Positions 19,287 through 29,268 of a DNA stretch of 64,000 nt are shown here, in pieces; position 1 is the first letter of the stretch; the number at the start of each line of letters is the position of its first letter. A model generated the notes under the pieces. The model was not told the DNA's origin, made no database searches, and saw only the letters and a list, made by a program, of their open reading frames with translations. Both the position numbers and the translations under genes were made by a program. The DNA is from Psychrobacter sp. FDAARGOS_221 (GTDB taxonomy: Bacteria; Pseudomonadota; Gammaproteobacteria; Pseudomonadales; Moraxellaceae): contig NZ_NWFK02000001.1 in the NCBI RefSeq assembly GCF_002313155.2, positions 1,302,001-1,366,000 of the forward strand, written 5' to 3'.

Positions 19287-19859
19287 ATGCCGCCTACTTG
19301 CGATAATCACAATATACGATATAGCGCTTATCAATCTGGCTTTAGCTTGTTGGAAACACTCATCACAGTGGCAATCATTGCATTAATGGGTTCTATTGCT
19401 ATCCCCTCTTTTATAAACAGTCTAAAAGGATGGGAAGCCAATCAAATCCGCAGTCATATCACCAATGCCATACGCACTGCTAAGATACAAAGTCGTATTC
19501 AAAGACAAAACACCATTATGTGCTTTGCCAACGAGCAGCTCGCCTGCCACAAACAAGCCAACGCTTATTTGCTGGTATTTGTAGATACTGATAATAGCAA
19601 TACCTTTACACCTAATAGCGACCGCTTGGTGTTAAAACAAGCGATGGGACTAGATTATGGCCAAATTTATCTGCGCGCAGCCAACCGTCACTACATAAAG
19701 TTTTATGGAGACAGCGGCCTACCTCGAGGTCACTTTGGTCATATAAAGTATTGCCCGAACAATGCAGACACCCAAAATATGTACCAAGTATCGATAAATC
19801 AGCAGGGCAACCATCGCTTTAAACCTTACGATTTTAAAAAGACGGGCTGCCCTAATTAG
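19287..19859 (+). CDS. FimT/GspH-type minor pilin (type IV prepilin)
   Basis: Type IV prepilin-like protein of 190 residues. An 18-residue leader ends in Gly18, followed by Phe19 and Glu23 (GFSLLETLITVAIIALMGS), the prepilin peptidase site and the hydrophobic assembly helix. The remainder is a GspH/FimT-like globular domain with cysteines at the C-terminal end. In Moraxellaceae such proteins prime type IV pili, and FimT-like ones can bind DNA during uptake. It is alone here: no other pil or com gene lies in the window. The ribosome site is weak. Confidence 0.75.
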   Translation: MPPTCDNHNIRYSAYQSGFSLLETLITVAIIALMGSIAIPSFINSLKGWEANQIRSHITNAIRTAKIQSRIQRQNTIMCFANEQLACHKQANAYLLVFVDTDNSNTFTPNSDRLVLKQAMGLDYGQIYLRAANRHYIKFYGDSGLPRGHFGHIKYCPNNADTQNMYQVSINQQGNHRFKPYDFKKTGCPN

Positions 19860-19891
19860 TTAGATATATAACTAGCGTATTGGCAGCTGAA

Positions 19892-20656
19892 TTATATCTT
19901 TTTACCTTGCATGGCCGCTTGCATGGCCTGAACTGCTTTCTCTAGGCCCATAAACACGCTGTCTGCGATCAATGCATGACCGATATTCAGCTCATAAATG
20001 CCATGTATGCTAGCAATGGCATGCACGTTATCCCGAGTCAAACCATGACCCGCATTGATGATTAACTGTTCACTCTTTGACAAGGCATACTCTGCCGCTT
20101 GCTGAACACGTGCTAATTCTTTGGCAATCTCTGCCTTATCTTCGGTCAATGTAGCCTCAGAGTATTTACCTGTATGTAACTCCACAGCATCGGTACCACA
20201 GTGTAAAGCCGCTTCAATTTGAGCAGGCTCAGGGTCTATAAATAGTGACACCTTAATATCAGCTTGCTGTAGCGATTTAATATAAGGTGCTAACGTCTCT
20301 ACTTGCGCAGCCACATCTAAACCGCCTTCGGTGGTCAGCTCTTCACGCTTTTCTGGTACCAAGCATACCCATTCAGGCTTAACATCTAATGCAATGGCTA
20401 ACATCTCGCTAGTAGTCGCCATTTCCAGATTCATACGTGTTTTTAACAATGGCTTCATGCGATACACATCGTCATCTTGAATGTGACGTCTGTCTTCACG
20501 CAAATGTAGCGTAATGCCATCAGCACCCGCTTGCTCACATAATAAGGCAGCAGCGATAGGATCTGGATAAGCAACCCCACGCGCTTGACGCAACGTAGCA
20601 ACGTGATCAATATTGACACCCAATAACGGTGTTGCAGTAGATACATTTTTAGTCAT
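19892..20656 (-). CDS. pdxJ: Pyridoxine 5'-phosphate synthase
   Basis: TIM-barrel enzyme that condenses 1-deoxyxylulose 5-phosphate with 3-amino-2-oxopropyl phosphate in vitamin B6 synthesis. [51 protein letters not shown] and [10 protein letters not shown] are all family signatures. 254 residues. It is the last gene of the lepA-lepB-rnc-era-recO-pdxJ cluster, 91 nt after recO. Confidence 0.95.
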   Translation of the reverse strand: MTKNVSTATPLLGVNIDHVATLRQARGVAYPDPIAAALLCEQAGADGITLHLREDRRHIQDDDVYRMKPLLKTRMNLEMATTSEMLAIALDVKPEWVCLVPEKREELTTEGGLDVAAQVETLAPYIKSLQQADIKVSLFIDPEPAQIEAALHCGTDAVELHTGKYSEATLTEDKAEIAKELARVQQAAEYALSKSEQLIINAGHGLTRDNVHAIASIHGIYELNIGHALIADSVFMGLEKAVQAMQAAMQGKKI

Positions 20657-20747
20657 AACAGCTTACCCCAAAATAAATAAATGCTCACTCGGCCGTCTTA
20701 ATGACGCCTATCCAGAGCATATGTTGGTTGATATCAACCTAAATTCA

Positions 20748-21455
20748 TTATTGATAACGATGAAATTGCTGCCAAAGTATACGGCTTTGTAGCGGTTGAT
20801 AATCAAATAAGTGATCAACCAGCTGTCGATGTACCAGTGACCAGCTGTCTAAACTTTGCTCATCAATACCTGAGCGCATAACAATTATCTGATCACCAGT
20901 TAACGTTTCGACATGCTGACTTAAGTGGTCATTACTATCACCACTCTCCTCATCTATTCTTACCCAGCCTCTATCTGCAGCAAACCTATAATTAGCCTTT
21001 GCATCAATAGCCAGTTGCTCACTATCAAACTCTAAATCGATTGCAAAACCAAGCTCGTTAAACAACACATATTCATAGCGTCTAAGCACCAGCTTGAGCT
21101 GTTGTAAGTCAAGCGGTTGCTGCAAGTGACACATGGTTTGATTGTATTGCTCATAGATGATAGGCACGCTGTCTTCGACCGGTAATAGCTTCAGCGTAAT
21201 CTCATTCACATAAAGCGCCGCATATTGCTGTTGCCCGACCAAACTCGGTACTGTGGTTGCAATATTAACTTGTTGTAGGGTTTTAAGAGATTTTTTACCG
21301 GTTGCAAAAAGCGTTAACGGCGCAAACTGGGGAATGCCTTTTTTGGCAATACCATGTAATACGCCGTGCTCTTTGGTCAGCAAATAGTAAATACTACGTT
21401 TGTCTTGAAAGGCTCTTTGATGCAAGCTATAAGCGTGCAAAGGTTCATTACGCAA
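20748..21455 (-). CDS. recO: DNA repair protein RecO
   Basis: Recombination mediator that loads RecA on SSB-coated DNA (RecFOR pathway). It has an N-terminal OB-fold (RAFQDKRSIYYLLTKEHG) and a helical C-terminal part, 235 residues. The start is TTG at 21455 with AAGGAG 10 nt upstream; no better start exists. Sequence is poorly conserved, as usual for RecO, and the position between era and pdxJ is strong support. Confidence 0.9.
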   Translation of the reverse strand: MRNEPLHAYSLHQRAFQDKRSIYYLLTKEHGVLHGIAKKGIPQFAPLTLFATGKKSLKTLQQVNIATTVPSLVGQQQYAALYVNEITLKLLPVEDSVPIIYEQYNQTMCHLQQPLDLQQLKLVLRRYEYVLFNELGFAIDLEFDSEQLAIDAKANYRFAADRGWVRIDEESGDSNDHLSQHVETLTGDQIIVMRSGIDEQSLDSWSLVHRQLVDHLFDYQPLQSRILWQQFHRYQ

Positions 21456-21514
21456 TGTAATCGCTCTCCTTGCAATCTAAGCGGCTTATCGCACAATAAA
21501 AATGAGTAGACTTT

Positions 21515-22555
21515 CTAATACCCTAAGCTGCTTAACGCTCGAGCATCATCTGACCAGCCCTGCTTCACTTTAACCCATAAGTTAAGCATAATTTTGCGCT
21601 CAAACAAGGCTTCCATATCTTCACGAGCAGCAATGCCCACTTGTTTAATACGGCTGCCTTTATCACCAATAACAATCGCTTTTTGACCATTACGCTCAAC
21701 AAAAATAGTGGCGTCAATAAAGGTGACCGCTTTGCGCTTACGTCCTGTTTTAGGATCAATATGCGCCGCTTCATCTTTAAATTCATCAATTTGAACCGTC
21801 AAATCATAAGGTACTTCATCGCCAGCTAGACGCATAATCTTTTCACGAATAATTTCACTGGCCAAGAAACGCTCGCTGCGATCGGTAATTTGCTCAGTAT
21901 CGTAAATCGGTGCACCTTGAGGCAGATGTGAACGAATTACTTCCTGCAGACGATCTAGATTCTTACTCTTTAATGCTGAAACCGGTACGATATCAGAGAA
22001 GTCAAAGTTTTCATGATAGGTTTCAATCAATGGTAAAATGGAGCCTTTGTCCTTGATGGTATCGGCTTTATTAATAACCAATACCACAGGGGTCTCAGTC
22101 TCACCTATTTTCTCTAAGGTTAATAAGTCATCTTCACGCCATTGCTCACCATCAACCACAAAAAGCACTAAGTCCACATCAACCAAAGCAGACAGTGCTG
22201 CTTTGTTCATACGCTCATTAATCAGGCGTACTTCATTACTGTGAATACCAGGGGTATCAACAAATACCGCCTGCATATCTTCACTCGATAAAATGCCGTG
22301 AATACGGTGACGCGTGGTTTGTGGCTTACGTGAAGTAATCGATAACTTTTGACCCAACATGTGGTTCATCAAGGTAGATTTACCAACATTCGGTCTACCA
22401 ACAATGGCAACATAACCGGCTCGATAGTCTTCAGGCAAACGCTGTGCGTCACCGCTAAAGAAGTCATCTAACATGTCATTGGTTTCAGGGGTGTTCTCTT
22501 GTTGCGCAGTATTTGCTTGCGCAAGTGTTTGTTCATCTTGTGGTGCATTTGCCAT
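21515..22555 (-). CDS. era: GTPase Era
   Basis: GTPase that binds the 3' end of 16S rRNA during 30S assembly. G1 is GRPNVGKST (53-61), the switch has RKPQTTRHRI, G3 is DTPGIH, G4 is NKAD, and a KH domain follows with ATIFVERNGQKAIVIGDKG. The protein has 346 residues against about 300, because of a 45-residue acidic Gln/Asn-rich N-terminal tail before the G domain. Sits between rnc and recO as in most proteobacteria. Confidence 0.95.
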   Translation of the reverse strand: MANAPQDEQTLAQANTAQQENTPETNDMLDDFFSGDAQRLPEDYRAGYVAIVGRPNVGKSTLMNHMLGQKLSITSRKPQTTRHRIHGILSSEDMQAVFVDTPGIHSNEVRLINERMNKAALSALVDVDLVLFVVDGEQWREDDLLTLEKIGETETPVVLVINKADTIKDKGSILPLIETYHENFDFSDIVPVSALKSKNLDRLQEVIRSHLPQGAPIYDTEQITDRSERFLASEIIREKIMRLAGDEVPYDLTVQIDEFKDEAAHIDPKTGRKRKAVTFIDATIFVERNGQKAIVIGDKGSRIKQVGIAAREDMEALFERKIMLNLWVKVKQGWSDDARALSSLGY

Positions 22556-22629
22556 ATATCTTGTTATCCGATTATCTATGTATGTAGTTCTTTCTATGAA
22601 TTTGTTTGATGCGCTAACTAATTAGCTTT

Positions 22630-23388
22630 CTAGCTTTTTAACTTAATGACGCGATCATTGACCAGTTTATTTAACTGATTGATCATTTTTTCTGCTGTCT
22701 TTTGTTCAGCGATACGTCGACTCTCTCCTGACTCGACAATAGCTGTGGTATGAGGGACATCGACCTCGCAGCGCACAATAAATATCTGATTGGGCGCATT
22801 ACCCTGTGTTTCTAATAAATCATAATTGGGCAGCTCAAACTTATAGCCTTGCAACCATTCTTGTAGTCGACTCTTGGCATCTTTTAAGACCCGCTGATCG
22901 TTAACATTGGCAATCAGCTCTGAGAACCAATCTAACACGCAGGCTTTGACCACATCTATACTTTGAGAGTCTAGGTATATAGCACCAATTAATGACTCTA
23001 CGGTGTCTGCAAGGATAGAGGCTCGCTCTCGACCGCCGCCTTTGCGCTCGCCAATGCCTAATATGAGATGTGAAGACAAGCCCAGCTTTTGCGCCACTTC
23101 AACCAACGATTCCTGACGCACTAAGGTAGCACGCATTCGCGTTAAACGACCCTCGTTTTGCTTGGGATATTGATAATATAACGCTTCACCAATAATCATC
23201 CCTAACAGCGCATCACCTAAGAACTCTAGGCGCTCATAGTTTATCTTGCCATCAAAAGAACGATGGGTCAGCGCAAGCTTTGCCAAACTGGTATCTTGAA
23301 AGCGATAGCCTAGTTGTGTTTGTAAACTTTGGAGACCTTGCTCAAAGTTAGTATATCGTTGTCTGGGCACCTGCTTTGACATGGACAT
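22630..23388 (-). CDS. rnc: Ribonuclease III
   Basis: Double-strand-specific endonuclease that processes rRNA precursors and other RNAs. The signature NYERLEFLGDALLG and the second acidic site ADTVESLIGAIYLD mark the catalytic domain, and a double-strand RNA binding domain fills the C-terminal third (RLQEWLQGYK onward). I start at ATG 23388; AAGG lies 11 nt upstream. GTG 23397 and ATG 23382 are alternatives. Upstream neighbour lepB, downstream era. Confidence 0.94.
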   Translation of the reverse strand: MSMSKQVPRQRYTNFEQGLQSLQTQLGYRFQDTSLAKLALTHRSFDGKINYERLEFLGDALLGMIIGEALYYQYPKQNEGRLTRMRATLVRQESLVEVAQKLGLSSHLILGIGERKGGGRERASILADTVESLIGAIYLDSQSIDVVKACVLDWFSELIANVNDQRVLKDAKSRLQEWLQGYKFELPNYDLLETQGNAPNQIFIVRCEVDVPHTTAIVESGESRRIAEQKTAEKMINQLNKLVNDRVIKLKS

Positions 23389-23448
23389 CAGTTGCACTAC
23401 CTTGTATATCTTATCAATAATAGCGTATCGATATTATTGCATTTGTTA

Positions 23449-24564
23449 TTAATCAATAGAACGGTTATAGCTAAAGGTTGGCAGATTGGTCAATCCTGGT
23501 TTTTTGTGCATCCAGACATAAACCGCTTTACCCGCTAAATTCTCATCCGGTACAAAGCCCCAATAGCGGCCATCTTCACTGCGATCAGAGTTATCACCCA
23601 TCACAAAATAATTGTCTTCCGGTACCGTCACTTCCCAACTACCTTCATAGTCTAATGACTGCTGTAGGAAATTTGAGTAGTTTGAGCCTTGCAGACTAGG
23701 CGCTAAGTAACGACGTAAATAACTGTGTGTGCCTAACTGCTCTTGGAAATATCTGGCACCAGACTCCTCAGTACGTGCCGCACTGATCGCTTCTTGTTCA
23801 GACACCTCACGCTGCATGCCATTACCTTTAACTGGGGTATATAAGCGATCGGTCAACACTTCATCAGCGGTAAAGTCAACTGGCTTAGTCGGTACAGGCT
23901 CACCATTGACCGAGAGTTGGCCTTGATTAAAGCTAACCGTATCACCGGGCAAACCAATTACCCGCTTAATATAATAAATCTTAGGATTTTCAGGGAAACG
24001 GAATACGACCACATCACCATGCTCAGGATTTCCGGTATCTATCACTTTGTTATACGACAGTGGCAGACGAATACCGTAAGCATATTTATTGACCGCAACA
24101 TAGTCGCCGGTATACAAGGTAGGCACCATTGATGATGAAGGGATGTTAAACGGCTCAATAATAAATGAGCGAACCACTAAAACCACAGCAAGCACGATAA
24201 AGTAATCATGTGCCCAGCGAATTAGGAAGTGCTCTTTTGATGCTTTAGGATCACTTAAATTTTGCGTGATGCTAACGTTACGCTTGGCTTGACGATACTC
24301 ACGCTCTGCCTGCTTAACAGGCATCGGCGCATCTTCGGTACTGACAGCATCTAAATTGCCATCAGTTGGTGCTAGACCATGCTCAGTTAACGCATTGCGA
24401 TAAGCTTGCTCTTTACTGGCTAAGTTAGCCTCAGCAGCTTGTTGCTCTTTACCCTGACCTAGACCAGCACGCTTGTGCTGCTTTAACCAGAGCTTATCAA
24501 GCAGCCATATCACCCCTAAAATTAAGGTTACTGGCACTAAAATCACATTAAAATCAAAGTCCAT
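23449..24564 (-). CDS. lepB: Signal peptidase I
   Basis: Membrane serine protease that removes signal peptides of exported proteins. Two N-terminal membrane segments (about 5-23 and 121-138) flank a cytoplasmic loop of about 90 residues. The nucleophile Ser145 is in IPSSSMVPTL, the Lys200 general base in YIKRVIGLPGD, and MGDNSDRSEDGRYWGFV is the third signature. AAGG precedes ATG 24564. 371 residues, slightly long. It lies after lepA as in most proteobacteria. Confidence 0.95.
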   Translation of the reverse strand: MDFDFNVILVPVTLILGVIWLLDKLWLKQHKRAGLGQGKEQQAAEANLASKEQAYRNALTEHGLAPTDGNLDAVSTEDAPMPVKQAEREYRQAKRNVSITQNLSDPKASKEHFLIRWAHDYFIVLAVVLVVRSFIIEPFNIPSSSMVPTLYTGDYVAVNKYAYGIRLPLSYNKVIDTGNPEHGDVVVFRFPENPKIYYIKRVIGLPGDTVSFNQGQLSVNGEPVPTKPVDFTADEVLTDRLYTPVKGNGMQREVSEQEAISAARTEESGARYFQEQLGTHSYLRRYLAPSLQGSNYSNFLQQSLDYEGSWEVTVPEDNYFVMGDNSDRSEDGRYWGFVPDENLAGKAVYVWMHKKPGLTNLPTFSYNRSID

Positions 24565-24689
24565 ACTGCTGCCTTAACCACACTATTATTTATCGATTGC
24601 CAAAGCTGACCCAATGGGTTTATTGACTGTTTACTGATTCGCTGTTCAATGATTTATTTTCAACGACTCTCTTTCCAACAATTGGCTAT

Positions 24690-26492
24690 TTACTGGTTAT
24701 CTACCTGTAATACCGCCAAGAAGGCTTCTTGTGGAATTTCCACACTACCAACCTGCTTCATGCGCTTCTTACCTTCTTTTTGCTTAGAAAGTAGCTTTTT
24801 CTTACGCGATACGTCACCGCCATAACACTTGGCTAATACGTCTTTACGCATTGCTTTCACAGTACTACGAGCGATAATCTGACTGCCAATAGCCGCTTGA
24901 ATCGCCACGTCGAACATTTGTCTTGGAATCAACTCTTTCATCTTCTCAACCAGCTGATTACCACGATAGCGGGCCTGTTCTTGGTGACAAATCATTGCCA
25001 ACGCATCAACTTTATCGCCATTGATTAACACATCCACTTTAACTAACTTGTCCACTTCATAGCGGTCAAATTCATAGTCAAGTGACGCAAAACCACGTGA
25101 TACTGATTTGAGGCGATCAAAGAAGTCCATCACCACTTCACCCAGTGGAATATCAAAAATAAGCTGGACTTGCTTACCCATAAAGCGCATATCGACTTGC
25201 GTACCACGGCGCTCCATACATAGGGTCATCACGTTGCCCAGATAGTCTTGTGGCACCAATATATTACAGCGTGCGATTGGCTCACGGAACTCTTCGACAA
25301 AACCTGGATCTGGTAGTTTAGATGGGTTATCTACCAGCATTATTTCGCCATTTTTCTTTTTGATTTCATAAATTACAGAGGGCGCAGTGGTGATTAGGTC
25401 TAGATCATATTCACGCTCAAGACGCTCTTGGATAATCTCCATATGCAGCATACCTAAGAAGCCACAGCGGAAACCAAAACCTAATGCATCAGAAGTGTCT
25501 GGCTCAAAGAATAAGGCTGAATCGTTAATTTGCAGCTTTTGTAGCGCTTCACGGAACTTCTCAAAGTCACCCGAGTCTACTGGGAATAAACCAGCATAGA
25601 CCTGAGGTGTGATTTGCTTAAACCCTGGAATCAGGTCCACATCTGGAGTGCTAGCATGGGTCATGGTGTCACCAACAGGTGCGCCATGAATGTCTTTGAT
25701 ACCCGCAATCACAAAGCCCACTTCACCAGCTTCAAGTTTGCCCGTCTCTAATGGCTTCGGTGTAAATACACCGGTCGATGAAACCAGATGTGAATCCATG
25801 GTCGATTTAATTAAAATCTTATCGCCTTTTTTCAAGCTACCTTGACGCACTCTCACTAAAGAGACAACGCCCAGATAGTTATCAAACCACGAGTCAATAA
25901 TCAGCGCTTGTAATGGTGCATCACGGTCGCCAGTAGGTGCCGGGATATGTTCAACCAAGGCTTCTAATAGCTCATCAACACCCAAGCCTGACTTAGCAGA
26001 AACACGCGGTGCATCAATGGCTTCGATACCAATAATATCTTCAATCTCTTGAATAACACGCTCTGGCTCAACTTGCGGTAAGTCAATCTTGTTTAATACC
26101 GGCAATACTTCCAGACCTAAGTCTACCGCAGTGTAGCAGTTCGCCACAGACTGAGCTTCAACACCCTGAGCGGCATCAACGACCAATAACGCGCCTTCAC
26201 AGGCTGCCAAAGAACGTGAAACTTCGTATGAGAAGTCAACGTGTCCAGGCGTATCAATGAAGTTTAGCTGATATCGCTCGCCATTAGGATGGTCATAATA
26301 CAAGGTTACCGACTGGGCTTTAATCGTAATGCCTCGTTCTCGCTCAATATCCATTGAGTCCAAAACCTGTGCCTGCATTTCACGATCTTGCAGGGCGCCA
26401 CATGTTTGGATAAAGCGATCAGCCAAGGTCGACTTACCATGGTCAATATGGGCGATGATTGAAAAATTTCGAATGTTTGATAATGCGGTCAC
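24690..26492 (-). CDS. lepA: Elongation factor 4 (LepA)
   Basis: Translational GTPase that acts in 30S biogenesis and on stalled ribosomes. [20 protein letters not shown] opens the G domain, then [22 protein letters not shown] and NKIDLP. The C-terminal LepA-specific domain has [20 protein letters not shown] and ends near [15 protein letters not shown]. The start is GTG at 26492 with a weak ribosome site. 600 residues, standard. First gene of the lepA-pdxJ cluster. Confidence 0.95.
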   Translation of the reverse strand: MTALSNIRNFSIIAHIDHGKSTLADRFIQTCGALQDREMQAQVLDSMDIERERGITIKAQSVTLYYDHPNGERYQLNFIDTPGHVDFSYEVSRSLAACEGALLVVDAAQGVEAQSVANCYTAVDLGLEVLPVLNKIDLPQVEPERVIQEIEDIIGIEAIDAPRVSAKSGLGVDELLEALVEHIPAPTGDRDAPLQALIIDSWFDNYLGVVSLVRVRQGSLKKGDKILIKSTMDSHLVSSTGVFTPKPLETGKLEAGEVGFVIAGIKDIHGAPVGDTMTHASTPDVDLIPGFKQITPQVYAGLFPVDSGDFEKFREALQKLQINDSALFFEPDTSDALGFGFRCGFLGMLHMEIIQERLEREYDLDLITTAPSVIYEIKKKNGEIMLVDNPSKLPDPGFVEEFREPIARCNILVPQDYLGNVMTLCMERRGTQVDMRFMGKQVQLIFDIPLGEVVMDFFDRLKSVSRGFASLDYEFDRYEVDKLVKVDVLINGDKVDALAMICHQEQARYRGNQLVEKMKELIPRQMFDVAIQAAIGSQIIARSTVKAMRKDVLAKCYGGDVSRKKKLLSKQKEGKKRMKQVGSVEIPQEAFLAVLQVDNQ

Positions 26493-26714
26493 GTCTTGCG
26501 GCTACCTAGTTGTTGAGTTCATTAAAAGTTGAAAGAAATGAAGTGAATAATGTTTTAAGGTCAACTATTCTATCAGCTTTACGTCGGCTTGTAAGTGGTA
26601 GAAATGAAACACTGACAGTTAAAGGTAAAGATAGTCACCCAAAGTGACTGAAAGTGTTGTAGAAGAGGCGACGAAGATACTAAGCCTGATTGCAATAGCA
26701 TTTTGTGCAGACAT

Positions 26715-26758
26715 AAAAAAAGCCAACTACTTAGCTTCACATGGCAAAGTAATCGGCT
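26715..26758 (-). terminator. Terminator of tRNA-Met
   Basis: On the minus strand a 12-bp stem (26747-26758 with 26721-26732) forms with two G-U pairs, followed by T6-7. On the plus strand the same positions mismatch, so it is directional. Confidence 0.7.
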
Positions 26759-26784
26759 ATTTTAAGGCGCTATGGCCAGATATA

Positions 26785-26861
26785 TGGTGGCGATGAAGAG
26801 ACTTGAACTCTTGACCTCACGATTATGAGTCGTGCGCTCTAACCAGCTGAGCTACATCGCC
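26785..26861 (-). tRNA. tRNA-Met (CAU)
   Basis: 77-nt cloverleaf with encoded CCA. The acceptor GGCGATG pairs with CATCGCC, the D-arm has TAGCTCAGCTGGTTAGAGC, the anticodon loop is CTCATAA and the T-arm has GTTCAAGTC. The overall form suggests elongator Met; a CAU tRNA can also be a lysidine-modified Ile tRNA, less likely from the acceptor sequence. Confidence 0.9.
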
Positions 26862-26874
26862 ATTTGAGGGCGGT

Positions 26875-26903
26875 ATTATCCCTGAAACATTTTAAGCCGT
26901 CAA
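26875..26903 (-). promoter_or_regulatory. tRNA-Met promoter
   Basis: Minus strand TTGACG (26898-26903), 17-bp spacer, GATAAT (26875-26880), then a GC-rich discriminator ACCGCCC of the kind repressed by ppGpp at stable RNA promoters. Confidence 0.75.
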
Positions 26904-27080
26904 CCCCTAAATCAAAAATAATTGAAATTATTTTAAAATAAGAGGTTATTCTCTGCTATTTTGCGGTTATTTTCGTCTATTTAAGCTTTTTTTGATTAAT
27001 TAGCACCTTGAATCACTGCTAGTAAAAAATCACTGCTAATAAAAAATATAGACCGAAAAAAATCAATCCCTAATATATTT

Positions 27081-27447
27081 TTGGTAAACCGATAAGCCGG
27101 GTTCTGTCGAGAACGATCATTCATCTAGGCGTATCGTTGCCAATACGCTCGAGCAACCTACCCGTGTCCCCTGCAGGCGACAAGTAATGGACACCTATTT
27201 GGTCTTGCTACGCGTGGAGTTTACCTTGCCATGAACTGTTGCCAGCCATGCGGTGTGCTCTTACCACACCCTTTCACCCTTACCTCCTACTTTAAAGCAA
27301 GCTCTAAAGCAATATTGAAGGCGGTCTCCTCTCTGCTGCACTGGTCGTCGGGTTACCCCGCCCAGCCGTTAGCTGGCACGCTGCCTTATGTAGCCCGGAC
27401 TTTCCTCCCTTCTGCAATAGCAAAACGGCGATCGTCTAGTTTACCAA
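27081..27447 (-). ncRNA. rnpB: RNase P RNA (M1 RNA)
   Basis: Catalytic RNA that trims the 5' leader of pre-tRNAs. On the minus strand the universally conserved blocks are present: GAGGAAAGTCCGGGCT near the 5' end, CAGTGCAGCAGAGAGGAGAC in the middle and ACAGAACCCGGCTTATCGG at the 3' end. The ends pair as P1 (TTGGTAAAC with GTTTACCAA). Bacterial A-type, about 367 nt. An ORF of 76 codons antisense to it is not a gene. Confidence 0.95.
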
Positions 27448-27454
27448 GTTGCAC

Positions 27455-27463
27455 ATTATAGCA
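27455..27463 (-). promoter_or_regulatory. rnpB promoter, extended -10
   Basis: TGCTATAAT on the minus strand, 8 nt before the expected 5' end of rnpB. The -35 is poor (TTGTAT at 19-bp spacing). Confidence 0.6.
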
Positions 27464-27554
27464 GACCCAAAAAAATATGATACAAAAAACTGTCAATTAT
27501 ATGAAAATTTACCTTAGCGTATTCCATAAAACCTATTTAACAAAAAGTGCCCAT

Positions 27555-27588
27555 AAAAAAAACAGCAACGACTTAACGTCATTGCTGT
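27555..27588 (-). terminator. Terminator of the MliC-like gene
   Basis: Minus strand hairpin ACAGCAA-T-GAC with GTC-G-TTGCTGT (a U-G pair closes the stem) followed by T8. On the plus strand the pair is a mismatch. Confidence 0.8.
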
Positions 27589-27641
27589 CTTTTATACTTC
27601 AGCTTTAATTAAAGCTTGCAATCAAGCCTTAAATCAAAAGC

Positions 27642-28028
27642 TTATCTGCGCTCACAGTTTACGCTGTATTCATTACCGTTAGCCCAAGTTACTGTCATGA
27701 TACCCATGTCAGCTTTGGTGTGCCAGTCATAAGCAACGTTTTGGCTTTCGTTGTTAACGTAGCGTGAACCTGAACCTGATGGTGCGATTTGCATCGTTAG
27801 TGGCTGGTTTTCCCACTTAGCTTTAGGCAAGTTAACGTTTAGCATCGCTTGCTCGCCGTCCATTGAGTATTTAGCTTGAACGCTTGCATTGTCTTCACAA
27901 ACAAACTGCTCTGCTGCCATACGGTCATAAGCTTTGTCTGTTTGCTGTGTACCAGTTGTCGCATTTGGGCTAGTCGCACAAGCAGCTAGAACAACACTTA
28001 GTGGTAATAAAGTAACTAGTTTTTTCAT
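27642..28028 (-). CDS. MliC/PliC-like lysozyme inhibitor lipoprotein
   Basis: Lipoprotein of 128 residues. The start is ATG 28028 with GGAG upstream; an ORF extension to 28070 lacks a ribosome site. The lipobox is VVLAAC with Cys17. The C-terminal domain looks like membrane-bound inhibitors of c-type lysozyme: FVCEDNASVQAKY, then SGSGSRYVN, then YDWHTKADMGIMTV, then a closing NCERR. SGxRY is the loop that enters the lysozyme active site in MliC, and the two outer cysteines probably form the disulfide. A protective role against host or predator lysozyme is inferred from the family. Confidence 0.8.
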   Translation of the reverse strand: MKKLVTLLPLSVVLAACATSPNATTGTQQTDKAYDRMAAEQFVCEDNASVQAKYSMDGEQAMLNVNLPKAKWENQPLTMQIAPSGSGSRYVNNESQNVAYDWHTKADMGIMTVTWANGNEYSVNCERR

Positions 28029-28571
28029 TAAAAACACTCCGTTTATTTGGTTGGTTGGTTCATTCAACATTTTTCATTAAAAATCAAATGTTTGAATATT
28101 TTGGTTTGAAAACTTTCATTAGTGTCTAGCTATAATTAGCCTAACTGTATCAATGCTTAGTTGCACTTACTTAAGGTTATTCAGCACCCAGTCATTATTA
28201 AGACTAAGTATCATTATTAAAACGTATCATTATTAAAACCTAACAACTACTCTCATTTTATTATCAGGTAATAAACGACTAGTAAACCCCCAAAAGGATG
28301 CTCAAGCTCAATAAGCAACTTTAATAAATAACATTGTCCAAGGCTCAATGAGTATTGACTATAAAGACTAAAATCTAAGTGTAATTATAGTCTTTATTCA
28401 AATATTGTCTGTTATTGGTTGACATAATTTATACTACTTACTTCATAGTTTTGGTTGAATTATGTAAACAAACTATTAATAATAAATTATATTCGGGACA
28501 GGTTAAATCCTACTAAATATTGGTCAACCTAAAACCAAATCTAGTTTACGATTAAATGGTATAAGCGATGC
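28029..28571. other. Intergenic region between two lipoprotein genes
   Basis: 543 A/T-rich nt. It has two copies of GTATCATTATTAAAAC-like sequence near 28208-28240 and an 8-bp inverted repeat AAAGACTA/TAGTCTTT near 28368-28396. No ORF or strong promoter is seen. Confidence 0.5.
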
Positions 28572-29144
28572 TTAATACCCGACGGCTTGTTGTAACTGCT
28601 GAAGCTGATATTCAAGACGATCAATGCGCTCTTGTACCTGATATATCTTAGGAGGCAACTCAATCAAATAGCTTCTGGCATCACGCTCATCAGTAAAATC
28701 TAAATTACTGCCATTACGTAGTGACTCATAGTCGTCGGTATACTCTTTTAGCTTTTTCTTTTCATTAACTATTTGCTGATTGATTGAATAGTAACGACGT
28801 CCGTCGGCATTGATTCTATCTAATTTTGGTGTCACTGATGCAGGACAAACCGCATTTAGTTGACTGCCTCTTTTACCAAGTTGATAAGCATTAGTTGCGG
28901 TGCAATATTGCTTTAATCCTTGTTGACGACCCTTTTCCCACATCTGATAATTGGTTGCCACACCCACTTTGGCACAGGCTTTATTGTGTCTATTCAAATG
29001 ATCTGAAGACCGGCCTGCTGCGCCATCTGCGTAACCTATCGATTCCCAGTTACCGGTTAAGCACTCTTCTTTAGATAAGGTTGCACAGCTTGTTAATAAC
29101 GGCACACTGACAATTATCCCTAACAGCCAAAAAGCTCCTTTCAT
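28572..29144 (-). CDS. DUF2799-family lipoprotein with C-terminal coiled coil
   Basis: Lipoprotein of 190 residues with lipobox LLTSC (Cys20) and AAGGAG ahead of ATG 29144. The N-terminal two thirds matches the protein at 155-652: GNWESIGYADGAAGRS, WEKGRQQGLKQYC and NAYQLGKRG, with the cysteines kept. The C-terminal end is instead charged and helical, with heptad-like Leu/Ile spacing (about 120-187), probably a coiled coil. Monocistronic. The function of DUF2799 proteins is not established. Confidence 0.8.
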   Translation of the reverse strand: MKGAFWLLGIIVSVPLLTSCATLSKEECLTGNWESIGYADGAAGRSSDHLNRHNKACAKVGVATNYQMWEKGRQQGLKQYCTATNAYQLGKRGSQLNAVCPASVTPKLDRINADGRRYYSINQQIVNEKKKLKEYTDDYESLRNGSNLDFTDERDARSYLIELPPKIYQVQERIDRLEYQLQQLQQAVGY

Positions 29145-29234
29145 TCTTTTACTCCTTAAGTATCAATCATCTTATTATTTACCTCAGGTGTACTATCAAA
29201 GCTTACCACTTTTTTTGATGTTTCTTAACATGTT

Positions 29235-29262
29235 TTGTACAAACACTGGTCTTTTTTATAAA
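29235..29262 (+). promoter_or_regulatory. Promoter-like pair ahead of a candidate small RNA
   Basis: TTGTAC (29235-29240) and TATAAA (29257-29262), 16-bp spacing. Confidence 0.35.
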
Positions 29263-29268
29263 TTTTTA

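Noticed and set aside
27011..27045. 17-bp direct repeat AATCACTGCTAGTAAAA downstream of rnpB
   Set aside because: Two copies only, one mismatch, A/T-rich; taken as local duplication rather than a functional element.
27231..27461. Open frame of 76 codons opposite RNase P RNA
   Set aside because: It lies on the strand opposite rnpB, has no ribosome site, and its reading frame follows conserved RNA helices.
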